Positions 49,046 to 60,060 of a stretch of 64,000 bases of DNA are shown here, piece by piece; position 1 is the stretch's first letter, and each line of letters begins with the position of its first letter. The position numbers and the translations under genes are program-made. The DNA comes from Gremmenia infestans (Eukaryota > Ascomycota > Leotiomycetes > Helotiales > Hamatocanthoscyphaceae). Where the stretch lies: the NCBI GenBank assembly GCA_032629725.1, contig JAFEVB010000012.1, positions 1,549,694 to 1,613,693 on the forward strand, written 5' to 3'. Under the pieces are notes generated by a model that was not told the DNA's origin, made no database searches, and worked only from the letters and a program-made list of their open reading frames with translations.

Positions 49046-50705
49046 TTATGTGCCCGCCTCGTGTAATCTGACCTGCACACCTGTGCCACTCCTGTTTGAA
49101 AATATGTACTGAAAGAACGGCGGACCAGGCTCTTCACTGTTCTCGATCTTATCGAACCGTTGGAGGAACCGTATAATTACATAGGCCGTTTCTGTAAGAG
49201 CAAATTGTTCTGCTACAGGCATTAGTATTAGACTTCAGGAAAGGAGTTCAGATAACTTACGACCAATGCATTTCCTTGGTCCGGCAGCAAAAGGTACAAA
49301 CTCAAATCCAGCTATCCTCTTTTCCCATCTCTCCGGCTTGAACTCATCAACATCTGGACCCCATAGATCAGAGCGATGTTGCATGGCGTGATTTACAATT
49401 AACACTCTCTGTCCTTTTCGCAAAAACACCGGTTGCAGCCTGTCTTCTCCTCCACCACGCGGAAGAGTTGTATCGCTAGTACACACGCGCTCATTGATAG
49501 GAACCACACTTGCCACCCTTAATATCTCTTGGATACAGTGGTTTAGATATTGGCATTGTTTGAGCTTCTCAAATGTGATTTCACCTGTACGATCCAGGCC
49601 AAAGTCTGTAAGGATGATTCCACGTAATTTGTCAAAAACGCGATTGTTGCGGGCGAGAAAGTAAAATACCCAGCCCAATAATGCGCCTGTAGTGTCACGT
49701 CCAGCATTGAGAATCTGCAATGTCTCGTTTCGTAATTCCAAAGCATTCTGTGTAGATTTCGCAAGTTCATTGAGAAGGCAGAAGCGATCAGAATCCGCGC
49801 TTAATTTGGCCGGTTGATTCAACCTTCCTACGACCAACTCGTCTACGAAGCGGTGGACTTCTTTGCAGTGCTTTGTGAGTTGTGGCGAATGTACAAGGCG
49901 ATTCCAACGCCCAAAGAGTCCTTTTGTGTAGAGCCAGGATTTCCCAGCGTCAAGGTGATAGGAGAATCCAGAGTCGAGTCCGTTATCTTTTTTTATATTT
50001 GGGCTGTGCGTACTTTGAGAGTTGACTGATCGTCCGTAGAGAAACTCTGTGGCTACATCCAAGGTGAAATTTAAGAACAATGGTGCTAGATCGATATGTT
50101 GGGTCCAGCCTTGTTCTCCGGATTTTAGTACTTCTAGATTCAGAAGTGATTGAATATGTTGCTCTTCGAGATCTAAATCCGAGATTTGGTTGCGTGAAAA
50201 CTAAAGGTAGACAGAGTTAGCTCTCTGCTATTGCAAAGTTAGACAGTTTACTCACTTGAGGCCTTAGCAGCTGACGTGAGTGTTTCCACTGCTCTCCTTG
50301 AGCTGTAAAGATACCATCACCTAACAGGGGACTCCAAATATCTCTCCTATGAGGACTGATCTCAAAGTTTTTGGACTGTGTAGAGAACATAGCTTTTGCA
50401 TTCTCCGGATCGCGAGTAACGATCAACTCGTAGTCCAACGCTGATGCTTTGAATGTGTGGACATCCTTTCCTATTTCATCAAACTTTTCTATGAACCATT
50501 GTGGACTCCTTCCTTCTTTGTTCGCCTTTGAAATCTCAGACAGCCTTCCTAACCCTAGGAAGCCTTTTCTGGGTAGGATGGGAAGGCTCGCGCATCCTCG
50601 TGCTGATGCTTCAGCAGAGAATTTCCTTTTCTTAAAAGCATTAGAAACAGATTTGAATAGAATGGCGGCGAGAAGAAATATTAAAAGTAATACTGGAGAG
50701 AACAT
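49046..50705 (-). CDS. Cytochrome P450 (CYP52-like)
   Basis: Exons 50705-50256, 50200-49261 and 49209-49046 give 517 aa. An N-terminal anchor (MFSPVLLLIFLLAAILF) places it in the ER membrane. Canonical motifs are the I-helix AGRDTTGALLGW, the K-helix EILR (ExxR), FKPERW, and the haem loop FAAGPRKCIGQQFAL with the axial Cys near residue 460. The C-terminal splice (49260-49210) is needed to restore GQQFAL and the VRL ending, which supports it. WGPDVDEFKPERW and the N-terminal proline-rich region resemble the CYP52/CYP63 alkane/fatty-acid hydroxylase group, but substrate assignment is inference. It diverges from the acyltransferase at 51843. Confidence 0.92.
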
Positions 50706-51842
50706 TGTTGGTATAATAAAAAGGTGGCGAGTGTAATCGAAAAAGAGTGATATTGTGTAGAGAGCATGAGGAAGCGAGAAAGGTTGCGTTGGAGTAGCGT
50801 TAGCATTCGTCCAAGCTTTCAATATGACGATTGACCTGTTTAAGAAAAGCTATGTCGATCTATGCCGAGATTAGATTCTACATAGTCTCGGCTTCCGTTG
50901 TGCGAAGCCTAGTAGACGCACTGCAGGGGTAAGTACATGGAAGCTGACGATTACTCCGTAGGCCCGAGACTCTATAGAGTAATATGGAGCATACATGTGC
51001 ATCGATTCTAAGTGTAGAATAACGAATTATGGTATGGCTATGTACATCAGGAAATAGGTGGTTGAAAAATATCATTTAGGACATGCCCACTTCCTACTAC
51101 GCATAGAGCAAGGCGCCTTTCTATCGTATCTTGCTAGCAAAGACATAAATCGGAAGAACCTTTTGATGCATTCTTGTCATAAGGTTGGGTAGAAGTACCC
51201 GTCCATTAAGATCTACCTGTTAGACTCATCTAACTCATCAGCTGAGAATCGATGTATTAGTAGATATAGACATGCTATAGTCGATCAATTGCTGGAGAAT
51301 TGTAATAATACCCGAGATGCCTAGAAAGAACAGGCTTTCATTAGCTACGTTGGTGATTTTCTCAAGGGTTTACAAGGAACTGTGGATCCAAAAGCGTTAA
51401 TTCTCTATCGGCACCAGTTGTATTGCTCCGATTAGAGTCCGTTCCACACCTCGGCGACATGAGTATGTCCGAGGCCTTTTAACCGTTATAAAGTATTTAC
51501 CAAATAATGCACTAGTACTGCCTAATAGGTACTGGCAGGTGGCGTACTAACATTTCATAGACTGATCAGCATAAGCATACGCTACTGTGGAGTTAGTCGA
51601 AGCCTCAGCTTCTAAGATTCGGGAGTGGCGTCAGGGTCACAATAGCGTATGCTGATCAAAGCTATCCCTGGCTTAAACTAAAACGACACTACCGATTAGA
51701 CTACTTGGCAAACATTCAGTATTATTAAGAAATATTGAAGACTTTACTTTGAACTTTGATATAAATCGTGAGTCGGAATTTATAATCTCACTATCCTGCA
51801 TAGAATACTTAACATTTCTATGCAGAAAGACAGTTCGCATAA
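50706..51842. promoter_or_regulatory. Divergent intergenic region, P450 / acyltransferase
   Basis: This 1.1 kb separates two divergent accessory genes and should contain both promoters. It holds an imperfect inverted repeat (51563-51658, listed separately). Confidence 0.55.
51563..51658. repeat. Imperfect inverted-repeat element (MITE-like or regulatory hairpin)
   Basis: A 27-nt left arm starting TGATCAGCATAAGCATACGC pairs with the reverse complement of 51638-51658 (CACAATAGCG...). It has one mismatch and a 6-nt insertion that duplicates AGCATA. The 48-nt centre contains a second small palindrome, GAAGC-CTCA-GCTTC. No open frame and no clear target duplication is seen. Confidence 0.6.
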
Positions 51843-53192
51843 ATGGATTCCGCAAATGGACATGGCAAATGTTTCGTCCACCAACTCGCTCCCATCGACC
51901 ACCTTTCACCACGAATTCATACTGCTAAACTTATATACTTTTGCACAAACGAGAACCCCGAGAAAATCCTCACTACCCTTCGCGATGCACTGGCGAAATC
52001 CATTTCCGCTTTTCCTATCATTGGAGGAAGTGTAGGATTGATGGAACAAGCTCCTCAGATAGGAACACTAGCAGTACAGGCTCCTTTCTTCACAGCAGAA
52101 GAGATCCTCAGTAGGAGAGATTTGAGAGAGACATATGATTACGAGACCATTCGAAAGGAAGACTTTCCTCCAGATGCGGTGGAATACAAATTCGTTGTCC
52201 CCGACTTGCATGCAAACCATTCGAGGGTATTATTGGTACAGGCAAACTTTATTCACGGTGGTCTTATCCTTACTGTAGCCGTTCACCACAATGTCGTTGA
52301 TGAAGCAGGCATTTTTATGATCATGAAACTATTAGCAGCATACTGCCGTGGCGATGATGGCTCACTTCTCATCAAGCCCGAATGGACCGACACAACGCCA
52401 CTTCTGAACGGGAAAGGAAATGGTCGTTTGGAAGATCACCCTGAATACAAACTCAGATCCGCAGAAGAGTCTGCCACACACGTTACAACATACCAAGAGT
52501 ACATTGCTGGATCGGGCTCTGCATCAGCAATACTATTTTTCCCAGACGAAGCTCTGGAGCGACTAAAGAAAGCAGCAATGAAAGCCGAAGCAGTGCCATG
52601 GATCTCAACGAACGATGCTCTTTGCGCCTTGGTCTGGAGTAGTGCCACTGCCGCGCGAAAGCTAGGTGAAGATGTGCCGTATTCGATGTTTAATATGGTA
52701 GTAGACGGACGTGCGAGAATGGATCCGCCTATGTCATCTGAATACATTGGGAACGTTGTTTTTGTAACAACACGCTCAATACTCCCTATTCCATCATTGG
52801 ACGTTGCCAATCTCGCAGACACCGCACTCAATATCCGTGCATCGGTTCTCGCCATTAACAACGAAGTAATAAAAGACAAGATAGCAGCGGTGATGGGGGT
52901 AGATGATATTGGACGTCTGGCACCTAGGGGGTATTCGAGCCAGGGTCGTCATCTTGCTTGCACGTCATGGGCCGGCCACTTGTACTATACGCTGGATTGG
53001 GGCAAGCAGTTAGGCAGGGTGAAGAGATTGAGGTTTCCGAAGAGCTTGAGTGATGGAATATTCGTTATTTTCCCTCGTATTCCTGCTAATGATGACGTGG
53101 GAGGGATTGAGATTCAGATTGGGTTGGATGAGGAGGTTTTAGAAAGGTTAAAGGGGGATGAAGTCTTGAATAAGTATGTGAGGTGGCAGTGA
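51843..53192 (+). CDS. BAHD-like acyltransferase
   Basis: Single exon, 449 aa. It is a CoA-dependent acyltransferase of the chloramphenicol-acetyltransferase fold, in the fungal transferase family that includes trichothecene 3-O-acetyltransferase-like enzymes. The catalytic HxxxD is H149-NVV-D153 within AVHHNVVDEAG. A DWG variant of the DFGWG motif occurs in LDWGKQLGR near residue 380. It transfers an acyl group to an alcohol or amine of a small molecule; the partner is unknown. It diverges from the P450, suggesting shared use in a modification pathway (inference). Confidence 0.9.
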   Translation: MDSANGHGKCFVHQLAPIDHLSPRIHTAKLIYFCTNENPEKILTTLRDALAKSISAFPIIGGSVGLMEQAPQIGTLAVQAPFFTAEEILSRRDLRETYDYETIRKEDFPPDAVEYKFVVPDLHANHSRVLLVQANFIHGGLILTVAVHHNVVDEAGIFMIMKLLAAYCRGDDGSLLIKPEWTDTTPLLNGKGNGRLEDHPEYKLRSAEESATHVTTYQEYIAGSGSASAILFFPDEALERLKKAAMKAEAVPWISTNDALCALVWSSATAARKLGEDVPYSMFNMVVDGRARMDPPMSSEYIGNVVFVTTRSILPIPSLDVANLADTALNIRASVLAINNEVIKDKIAAVMGVDDIGRLAPRGYSSQGRHLACTSWAGHLYYTLDWGKQLGRVKRLRFPKSLSDGIFVIFPRIPANDDVGGIEIQIGLDEEVLERLKGDEVLNKYVRWQ

Positions 53193-55100
53193 ATTTAGAA
53201 TGGAAAGTTTAGATATTCTATATAATTATTTACATCTAAAGCTTTATAAATAGAAATATATAATCTATTAGAATATAAACTTATATAATTTAATTTAATT
53301 ATATAAATATATATCTATCTTTTAATATATGTTTTTATAAAATATAATAGAAATTAATATTTAATATATCTATAAAAAAAGTAAAAATAGAAATTAATTA
53401 TAAAATTATATAAAGGTAAATATATAAGATTTATATATTTCTATTTAAGTAGTTTATATTATATAACTATTAAAAAGATAAAAAAGAAATAGTATTATGA
53501 TTTTTATTTAATTATAATATATAGAAATATTTTTTTATAAATAGTAATATATAAATATTTAATTAGAATACTTATATAATTTAATTAGATTATATAATAA
53601 TATAATAAATAGATAATATAATTAAGTTTATTTAGATATAATAAAGATTATATTCTAAAAAATAAAACTATATATAATAAATAGAAAATATCTTATATAA
53701 TCTTATTTTATTAATATAAAGCTTTAATAAATAATATAATAGCTTAAATCTTAATATTATATTTAATATTTTTTATTTTTTATTAATTAATATATTATTT
53801 AAAGTTAAATACTTTATATTATAAGCTAGTAAATAGATATATATTAATATTTTTAGCTTAATTATATATAATTCTATTATTATTATTATTATTATATACT
53901 TCTTAATTCTATTTTATAAATATATTTATTTAATATAGCTACTTTATATTTTAGTAAATAAGAAATAAATTATATTATAAGCTAGTAAAAAAGATATATA
54001 TTAATATTCTTAATTTAATTATATATAACTCTATTAATATTATTACTATAATTATATATTTCTTTTTTAATTTCTTTTTTATTAATATTCTTTTAAGTTA
54101 ACTATTTAATATTTTAATAAATAAGTAAAGAATTATATTATAAGCTAGTAATATAGATATATATTAATATTTTTAATCTAACTATATATAATTCTATTAA
54201 TTCTATTACTATTATTATTTATCTTCTTTTTAATTCTTCTTTTATTAATATTCTTTTTAAATAACTATTTTATATTTTAATAAATAAGAAATAAAATATA
54301 TTATAAGCTAGAAAAATAGATATATATTAATAGCTTTATTCTAACTATATATAATTCTATTAATTCTATTACTATTATTATATATTTTCTTTTTTAATTT
54401 CTTTTTTATTAATATTCTTTTTAGTTATCTATTTTATATTTAAATAATTAAGAAATATATTATATTATAATCTTATAAAAAGAATATATATAAATATCTT
54501 TAATTTAACTATATATAATTCTATTAATTCTATTACTATTATTATTCTTTTTCTTTTTAATTATTCTTTTAAGTTAATTATATTATATTTTAATAAATAA
54601 GAAATAAATTATATTATAAGCTAGTAAAATAGATATATATTAATATCTTAAAATTAACTATATATAATTCTATTAATTTAATTACTTTTACTATTAATCT
54701 TTTAATTCTTTAATATAGCTATTTTATATTTTAGTAAATAAGAAATAGATTATATTACAAGCTAGTAAAATAGATATATATTAATAATTTTAGTTTAATT
54801 ATATATAATTCTATTAATTCTATTACTATTATTATTCTTTTTCTTTTTAATTCTTCTTTTAAGTTAAATACTTTATATTTTAATAAATAAGAAATAAATT
54901 ATATTATAAGCTAGTAAAATAGATATATATTAATATCTTAAAATTAATTATATATAATTCTATTAATTCTATTACTATTATTATTATTTTTTTTTAATTC
55001 TTCTTTTAAGTTAATTACTTTATATCTTAATAAATAAGAAATAGATTATATTATATATTAGTTAAATAGATATATATTAATATCTTTAGTTTAACTATAT

Positions 55101-55556
55101 TATTACGAATATAACATATGACTAGAGGACCTTAGGCTTAATATCTAGCTCGCTAGGCATAGAAGAACCCCTAGGAGAAAGAAGGTTTCTTTATAGTAGC
55201 TAATATAATAACTACGTATAATAGTTAGCTAGTTATATAACGTGTTATAAGATAAAGGTAGATTATTTAGATCATAATAATCTATATAATCCAGGATCGG
55301 TAGGATTAGAATAATCTATATAATCTAGGATATAAAGGTTCTATATAAGGCTAGGTTATTACCTATTAGATAGGAGCTTTATACTTAACTTAAATAGTAT
55401 TTCCTAATATACGCTTATTACTTTATACTTTATAATAAGCTATACTCCTAAGTATAGCAACTAGTAATCTATTAATAGATACTAATATTAACCTAATAAT
55501 AACCTAGGTCTAGGGACCTAACTTAAGTCATAAGACTTACCCCAGCACTACGTGAG
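55101..55556 (+). mobile_element. RIP-degraded LTR-like copy (left)
   Basis: This stretch is the inverted counterpart of 55565-56035. Outer ends (TTACGAATATAACATATGACTAG against TTACGGACACAACATGTGACTAG) and inner ends match closely; the middle is more diverged. Most differences are C-to-T or G-to-A in this copy, as expected for RIP. It lacks the terminal 20 nt of the right copy at both ends. No coding frame remains. Confidence 0.7.
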
Positions 55557-56059
55557 TGTAACGATCGCCTAGCCCACGTAGTGCTAGGGTAAGTCTTATG
55601 ACTCAAGTAGGTCCCTGGACCTAGGTTATCGTTGGGTTAATATCGGTATCTATCGATAGATCACTAGTTGCTATACTTAGGAGTATAGCTCGTTATAAAG
55701 TATAAAGTAATAAGCGTATATTAGGAAATACTATTTAAGTTAAGCATAAAGCTCCTATCTAATAGGTAACAACCTAGTCTTATATAGAACCCTTATGCTG
55801 CTAGTCGACCTTGGTCGACTTAACCACTATCGATCTGGTCGACTGCTCGCCAGTCAACCAGTCAATTGCGTCACGTGACTAATCACGTGGTGTGATAACC
55901 AAATGTTAGTAGGCCCACTCCCTAACAAACATACCTAAATATATATACGGGACCATAACCTCCCTCCCAGGGGTTCTCCTATGTCTGAAACCAGACACTA
56001 AGCCTAAGGTCCCCTAGTCACATGTTGTGTCCGTAACAGTGAGCTGGGCGATCGTTATA
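55557..56059 (-). mobile_element. Solo-LTR-like element (right)
   Basis: About 503 nt bounded by TGTAACGATCGCC... and ...GGCGATCGTTAtA, short inverted ends of the TG...CA LTR type (the final C reads T). In the minus orientation it contains a TATA-like TTCTATATAAGACTAGG box. It also holds several GTCGAC and CACGTG palindromes (about 55805-55895). No coding sequence is present, so I read it as a solo LTR. It lies tail-to-tail with the left copy, forming an almost 950-bp palindrome centred near 55557-55565. Confidence 0.65.
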
Positions 56060-56542
56060 TATATATAATTCTATTAATTCTATTATTATTACTATTAATC
56101 TTTTAATTCTTTTAATATATCTATTTTATATTTTAGTAAATAAGAAATAAATTATACTATAAGGTAATAAAAAGAATATATATTAATATCTTTAGTTTAA
56201 TTATATATAATTCTATTAATTCTATTATTATTATTATTAATCTTTTAATTCTTTTAATATAGCTGCTTTATATTTTAGTAAATAAGAAATAAATTATATT
56301 ATAAGCTAGTAAAATAGATATATATTAATATCTTTAATCTAACTATATATAATTCTATTAATCTTACTATTACTACATATATATCTTTCTAATTTCTTCT
56401 TTATAAACTCTTTAGCAGTACGCTCGCTTAATAGATTCTGCCCCTTTTCACCAGACGTAGCGCACAACGGTTCTTATTCTCGAAATTATCAACTTATTCT
56501 ATTTATTCTTAACATCTGATCTATAGAATCTCCAACGTCGCA

Positions 56543-57652
56543 ATGGAGACCTATAAATCATGCTGGCGCAATATCCAGGCAAGACTCCTCTCATCAGGCG
56601 TCCCGATAGAGGACATCCAGGAATGCGTAGAAAAAGTTCAAGACGGGCATCATACCTCTATGGAACTGGATCTTTGGGTGTGGAACTCATTCTGTAAGCT
56701 TAGATCTATATAATATCCTACAACAGCTAACATATTAGGCCGGGATCCATTCCCATTTCTGCATCTGTTATGTCCAAACCAGGCATTACCGGACGAAGCT
56801 TCACTACCAGGAATTGCATCTCTATCAATCTCTCCTCCTATAAAACCTTCAACACCAGGAATTGAACCTCACTCGAACCCTCTCTTTGTGGAATCTGCCG
56901 ACATCAATGGTACGTATCTTACACCCCTTTGTTATCCTATACTAATATCAGTAGTTGGAGGATATCTCCAGGACTTGATAGGACTTGATTTGTCGAATGA
57001 TCTCAGCATTCCAATCTTCCATTCACCACCAGGAATAATCGATCTTCCCGGAAACCCCAAAGACGACCAGGCATTATTTGCTATCTTCTCACAATTCGAT
57101 AAGCTCGAGAATCCCGATATGCAGCCCACCCAGGAACTCTCTTCTCTGACTTCCGAGTCTGGAGACAGCCAGGAATACCTCACCAGTGAATTTGACAGCG
57201 ATGTCTACGAGCTGACGGAAGATGATTTACCTTCCATCATCGAGATGGCGGATTCCAGCACAACGCGCCTTGATATGTTAGGTTATAAGGACCAGGCAAA
57301 ATTCGGTTACCCAGACGAACCCCAGTACTCGATGATTGAGGACAACCAGGCAGGTATCAACTTTGAGCCCTTTGCTCTTTCAGGGGTGTCCCAGAGACCA
57401 TATACCAGGATGCCGTTAAGGTTTCGGCGAACTTTGCCTGTCCGATGTGGAAACTGCAACTCTCATGAGCATTGGCATCACTCTTGTCCATGGGCATGTC
57501 AAGTTTGTAATAAGTCATCCCATCAAACATGGCAACATCCTCAAAAAGATGGATGCAGTAATTGTGGCGGAGGCCATGAATTCATCTGGTGCGAAGAAGA
57601 TTGCTCAAAATGTGGTGGATGGAGTCACCGGTCACCATACTGCCCTTTTTGA
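56543..57652 (+). CDS. Subtelomeric protein with four C-terminal zinc knuckles
   Basis: Exons 56543-56693, 56739-56909 and 56952-57652 give 340 aa. The second intron (42 nt) is in frame but has a TACTAATATCAG end. The N-terminal 50 residues are helical and rich in Glu/Gln (CWRNIQARLLSSGVP). The middle is acidic and Pro/Ser-rich. The last 70 residues hold four zinc-knuckle-like units of Cx2Cx3-4Hx4(C/H) type: CGNCNSHEHWHHSC, CQVCNKSSHQTWQH, CSNCGGGHEFIWC and CSKCGGWSHRSPYC. These suggest RNA or DNA binding. The same arrangement occurs in the gene at 63231. No family function is known to me. The coding strand holds 13 CCAGG words and no CCTGG. Confidence 0.8.
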
Positions 57653-57925
57653 TATGCCATATGGCAATTCTTGAAATGAGACTATCCTATATGGGATCAA
57701 CAGCTTTGAAATGAAGCTTCCATGAAATGTGGATCTTGAATCCTGAACGGGATGATTTGTAGAGAATGGAAATTATTTTAGTGCATTGAAATCACATGTG
57801 AATTTGAACGTGAATATGCAAACAGTCTACAAATTAAACCCTTCTTCAAAAAGATATTCTACCTAGAAGAAGCCTTATATCAAGACGAAACCTTATTCAA
57901 GGTAATATCCTCATTCGGGGTAACC
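57653..57925. other. Convergent 3' flanks
   Basis: Short spacer between two convergent genes. It contains CTTGAAATGAG, GCTTTGAAATGAAGC and TTCACATGTGAA, small hairpin-like words. Confidence 0.5.
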
Positions 57926-59332
57926 TCAATTTAAGGTAGTAACCTCATTCGAGGTAGCCTCATTCGAGGTAGCCTCATTTGAGGTAGCCTCATTTGAGGT
58001 CTTGCACACAAATCTTCCATTATCCCACTTAAATCCGTCAGGAATTGTCCACGGCTCCGATTGCCAAAAGTAAGACTTTCCACTTGACCATTGAGCGATG
58101 ACCTCGTCTCTGCTCATTTCCTGGACCTGATCTGTCCATGTATCGTCATCCCAGACATCTCCATCTTCCAACTCATCTTGGGTTAGATAACATTTCCTGG
58201 CACCCATCCCTACTCCAATACAACGTTCAATGTCAACAGTAGAGACAATTTGAGCTCCACTCACATCATCCCCAAAGTTATCCTCGCCGAAGGATGTTTT
58301 GACTCGCCACCTGGTCCTCCAATCTTCGACCTCATTGGAGGATGGGACTGTTGCCTCGGAACTCGTAGATCGCTGGGGATGGTCTTGGTCTTGGCTATGA
58401 CGTGGTGAAGGCTCGTCTTGCCCCTGGGCTGAAGATTGAAGTGCTTCTGGACTGTGTTGCCTGGTCCTCATATCATCTTCCTGGGTGGTAGGTCGTCTGG
58501 AGGATTGGACGTCTACAAAGTTAGCTATAGAAACATATGTTCAGCGCTGCATGTGTTTGAAGATCTTACCATTTAGGTGGACCTCTTCCTCATCTTCCGC
58601 TGATACCTCTTCCTCACCCTCCTCTTCTCTCTCGACTTGATCCCTGGTTTCGATGATCCATTTCTTCTTCGCATCCAACAACTCCTCTCTGGTTATGACA
58701 GCCGCCGAATGTCTGCCTAGAGATGTCCGATACGCCTTTTTGTTGTCGGCCATAGTCATAATGTCGACCCCTTCCTGGTTGATGTATGCCTCCATTGCAT
58801 CCTCCACCGCCTTCAGATCTCTCATAACAATCCCTGGACTCTGAATGACCTTTTGGAAAGACTTGGCAGCATTTTCAATGTGTGCCACCATTTCGTAATC
58901 AGGTGGGAAATCGTCTCCTAGTGGAAGGTCATGCCTGGAAGGTAGACTCTGGTTGCCACCAAGGCGGTAGAATCGTGCCAATTCGATAACGTAAGGGATG
59001 AATGCTGGGCAGGCACGAAATGCTGGATGGATGATGATTTTGGTGAAAGCATCGCAGAACCCGATGGTCCAATTAGGATTATGGATTTTCCTGGTTGGAT
59101 TGCTCGGATCTTTTACGAGAAGATTACTGGAGATATCCACTTGAGTTTCTGGTGGTAGCAATTGAGGTGGTATCTTGTCATATAATTCCTTGCACCTCCT
59201 CCAAAGAGTTTCCTCGGAAAGATTCGTTCCTTCCAGCAACTCGGTGTGAGCATCTGTCCAAGTTGGTATTGCCTGGTTGGATCCTGAACTCGCACTTGCA
59301 CCCAATCTTTGTCTTTTGACTGGTGGTGGCAT
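57926..59332 (-). CDS. Subtelomeric protein of unknown function, 449 aa
   Basis: Exons 59332-58570 and 58512-57926 give 449 aa. The start (MPPPVKRQRLGAS) is preferred over an upstream ATG at 59491 because the extra residues look untranslated and the CAACAATGCC context is good. The N-terminus has a PVKRQR nuclear-signal-like cluster. A predicted alpha-helical domain (residues about 22-230) has Trp/Cys landmarks such as WTDAHTELLEG, LWRRCKELYDKIPP and NPNWTIGFCDAF. An acidic Glu-rich hinge crosses the splice. The C-terminal part has WRTRWRVKTSFGEDNFGDD, CIGVGMGARKCYLTQDEL and WSSGKSYFW. It ends in four 5-residue TSNEA repeats. I do not recognise the family. The coding strand holds 12 CCAGG and no CCTGG. 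Confidence 0.7.
57937..58000 (-). repeat. 15-bp tandem repeat encoding TSNEA units
   Basis: Four copies of a 15-nt unit (plus strand: CCTCATTYGAGGTAG) within the end of the 449-aa gene, with further degenerate copies just beyond the stop to about 57890. The core CCTCAAATGAGG is nearly self-complementary. Confidence 0.85.
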
Positions 59333-60060
59333 TGTTGCGAGTGTGCTGGTGATGAATTCAAGATACGCAAATACAAAGATATCAGGAAGGCATAAGGGGT
59401 GTAGTACACGTGATTTAAGCGAGTTGCCGTTTTGAGAGTCTTGGTGGAGAAATGGATTACGACCGCGTCGAATAGAGGTAAGTGGTTGCATGTATTAGAG
59501 ATTATGTTAACATGTCTTAAAATATAGTTCCAATAATCCCATCTGCCTGCCAAATCGAATAGTTGGAAAGACTTGGAAAGGATGGAGTAGCTATGGATGT
59601 TTGAGGACATAGGAGGTAGATGCAGAGGAGATGCAGAGGAGGCAGAGGCCAATGGTGTAGGCATATAAAGAGATGGCAAATGGATGCAGAAAAGCCTGTG
59701 GATACCAGGTGCTGTGACTGCGGGATGGTATGGGAGACAGTGGACTGTTTGGGTTGGATACGACATGTTATAACTACGTGAAGATGACAGCTGATGGGAT
59801 GGAGAAGGAATTGGGATGTTCAGTGTATAGAACAAGCCGGTTATGTATAATATGGAAAGACATGGCGGCGGCAGAGACGGACTATACAGAATACGTCACG
59901 AAAGAGCGTGCCAAATTAGAGGTTAACCACTTTTATCATTTCTAACTACAAACTGAAAAGGAACGCCATATGACGAATTGTGCCCATATAGGCGAGCATT
60001 GTCATTTGACAATCTCAAATTCCCATATTGGAAATACAGACCAAATAGTCTGAATCAAGG
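59333..60060. other. Intergenic
   Basis: 5' region of the 449-aa gene and 3' flank of the 349-aa gene. The overlapping open frames look like shadows. A TGTCATTTGACA near-palindrome lies at about 60000. Confidence 0.5.

Larger units (their letters stand above)
53193..56420. repeat. Extremely AT-rich block with about 150-nt satellite repeats
   Basis: Almost no G or C for 3 kb, except for the insert at 55101-56059. From about 53800 to 55090 and again about 56060-56390, a unit of 140-165 nt recurs. Each unit holds TATATTATAAGCTAG, then ATATATATTAATAT, then TATATATAATTCTATTAATTC, then a TATT-rich run and TATTTTAATAAATAAGAAAT. I can see about ten copies, with landmarks (TATAAGCTAG or a variant) near 53821, 53976, 54139, 54303, 54467, 54616, 54766, 54906, 55051, 56158 and 56301. 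Such blocks are typical of RIP-eroded repeats; no coding remains. Confidence 0.8.
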
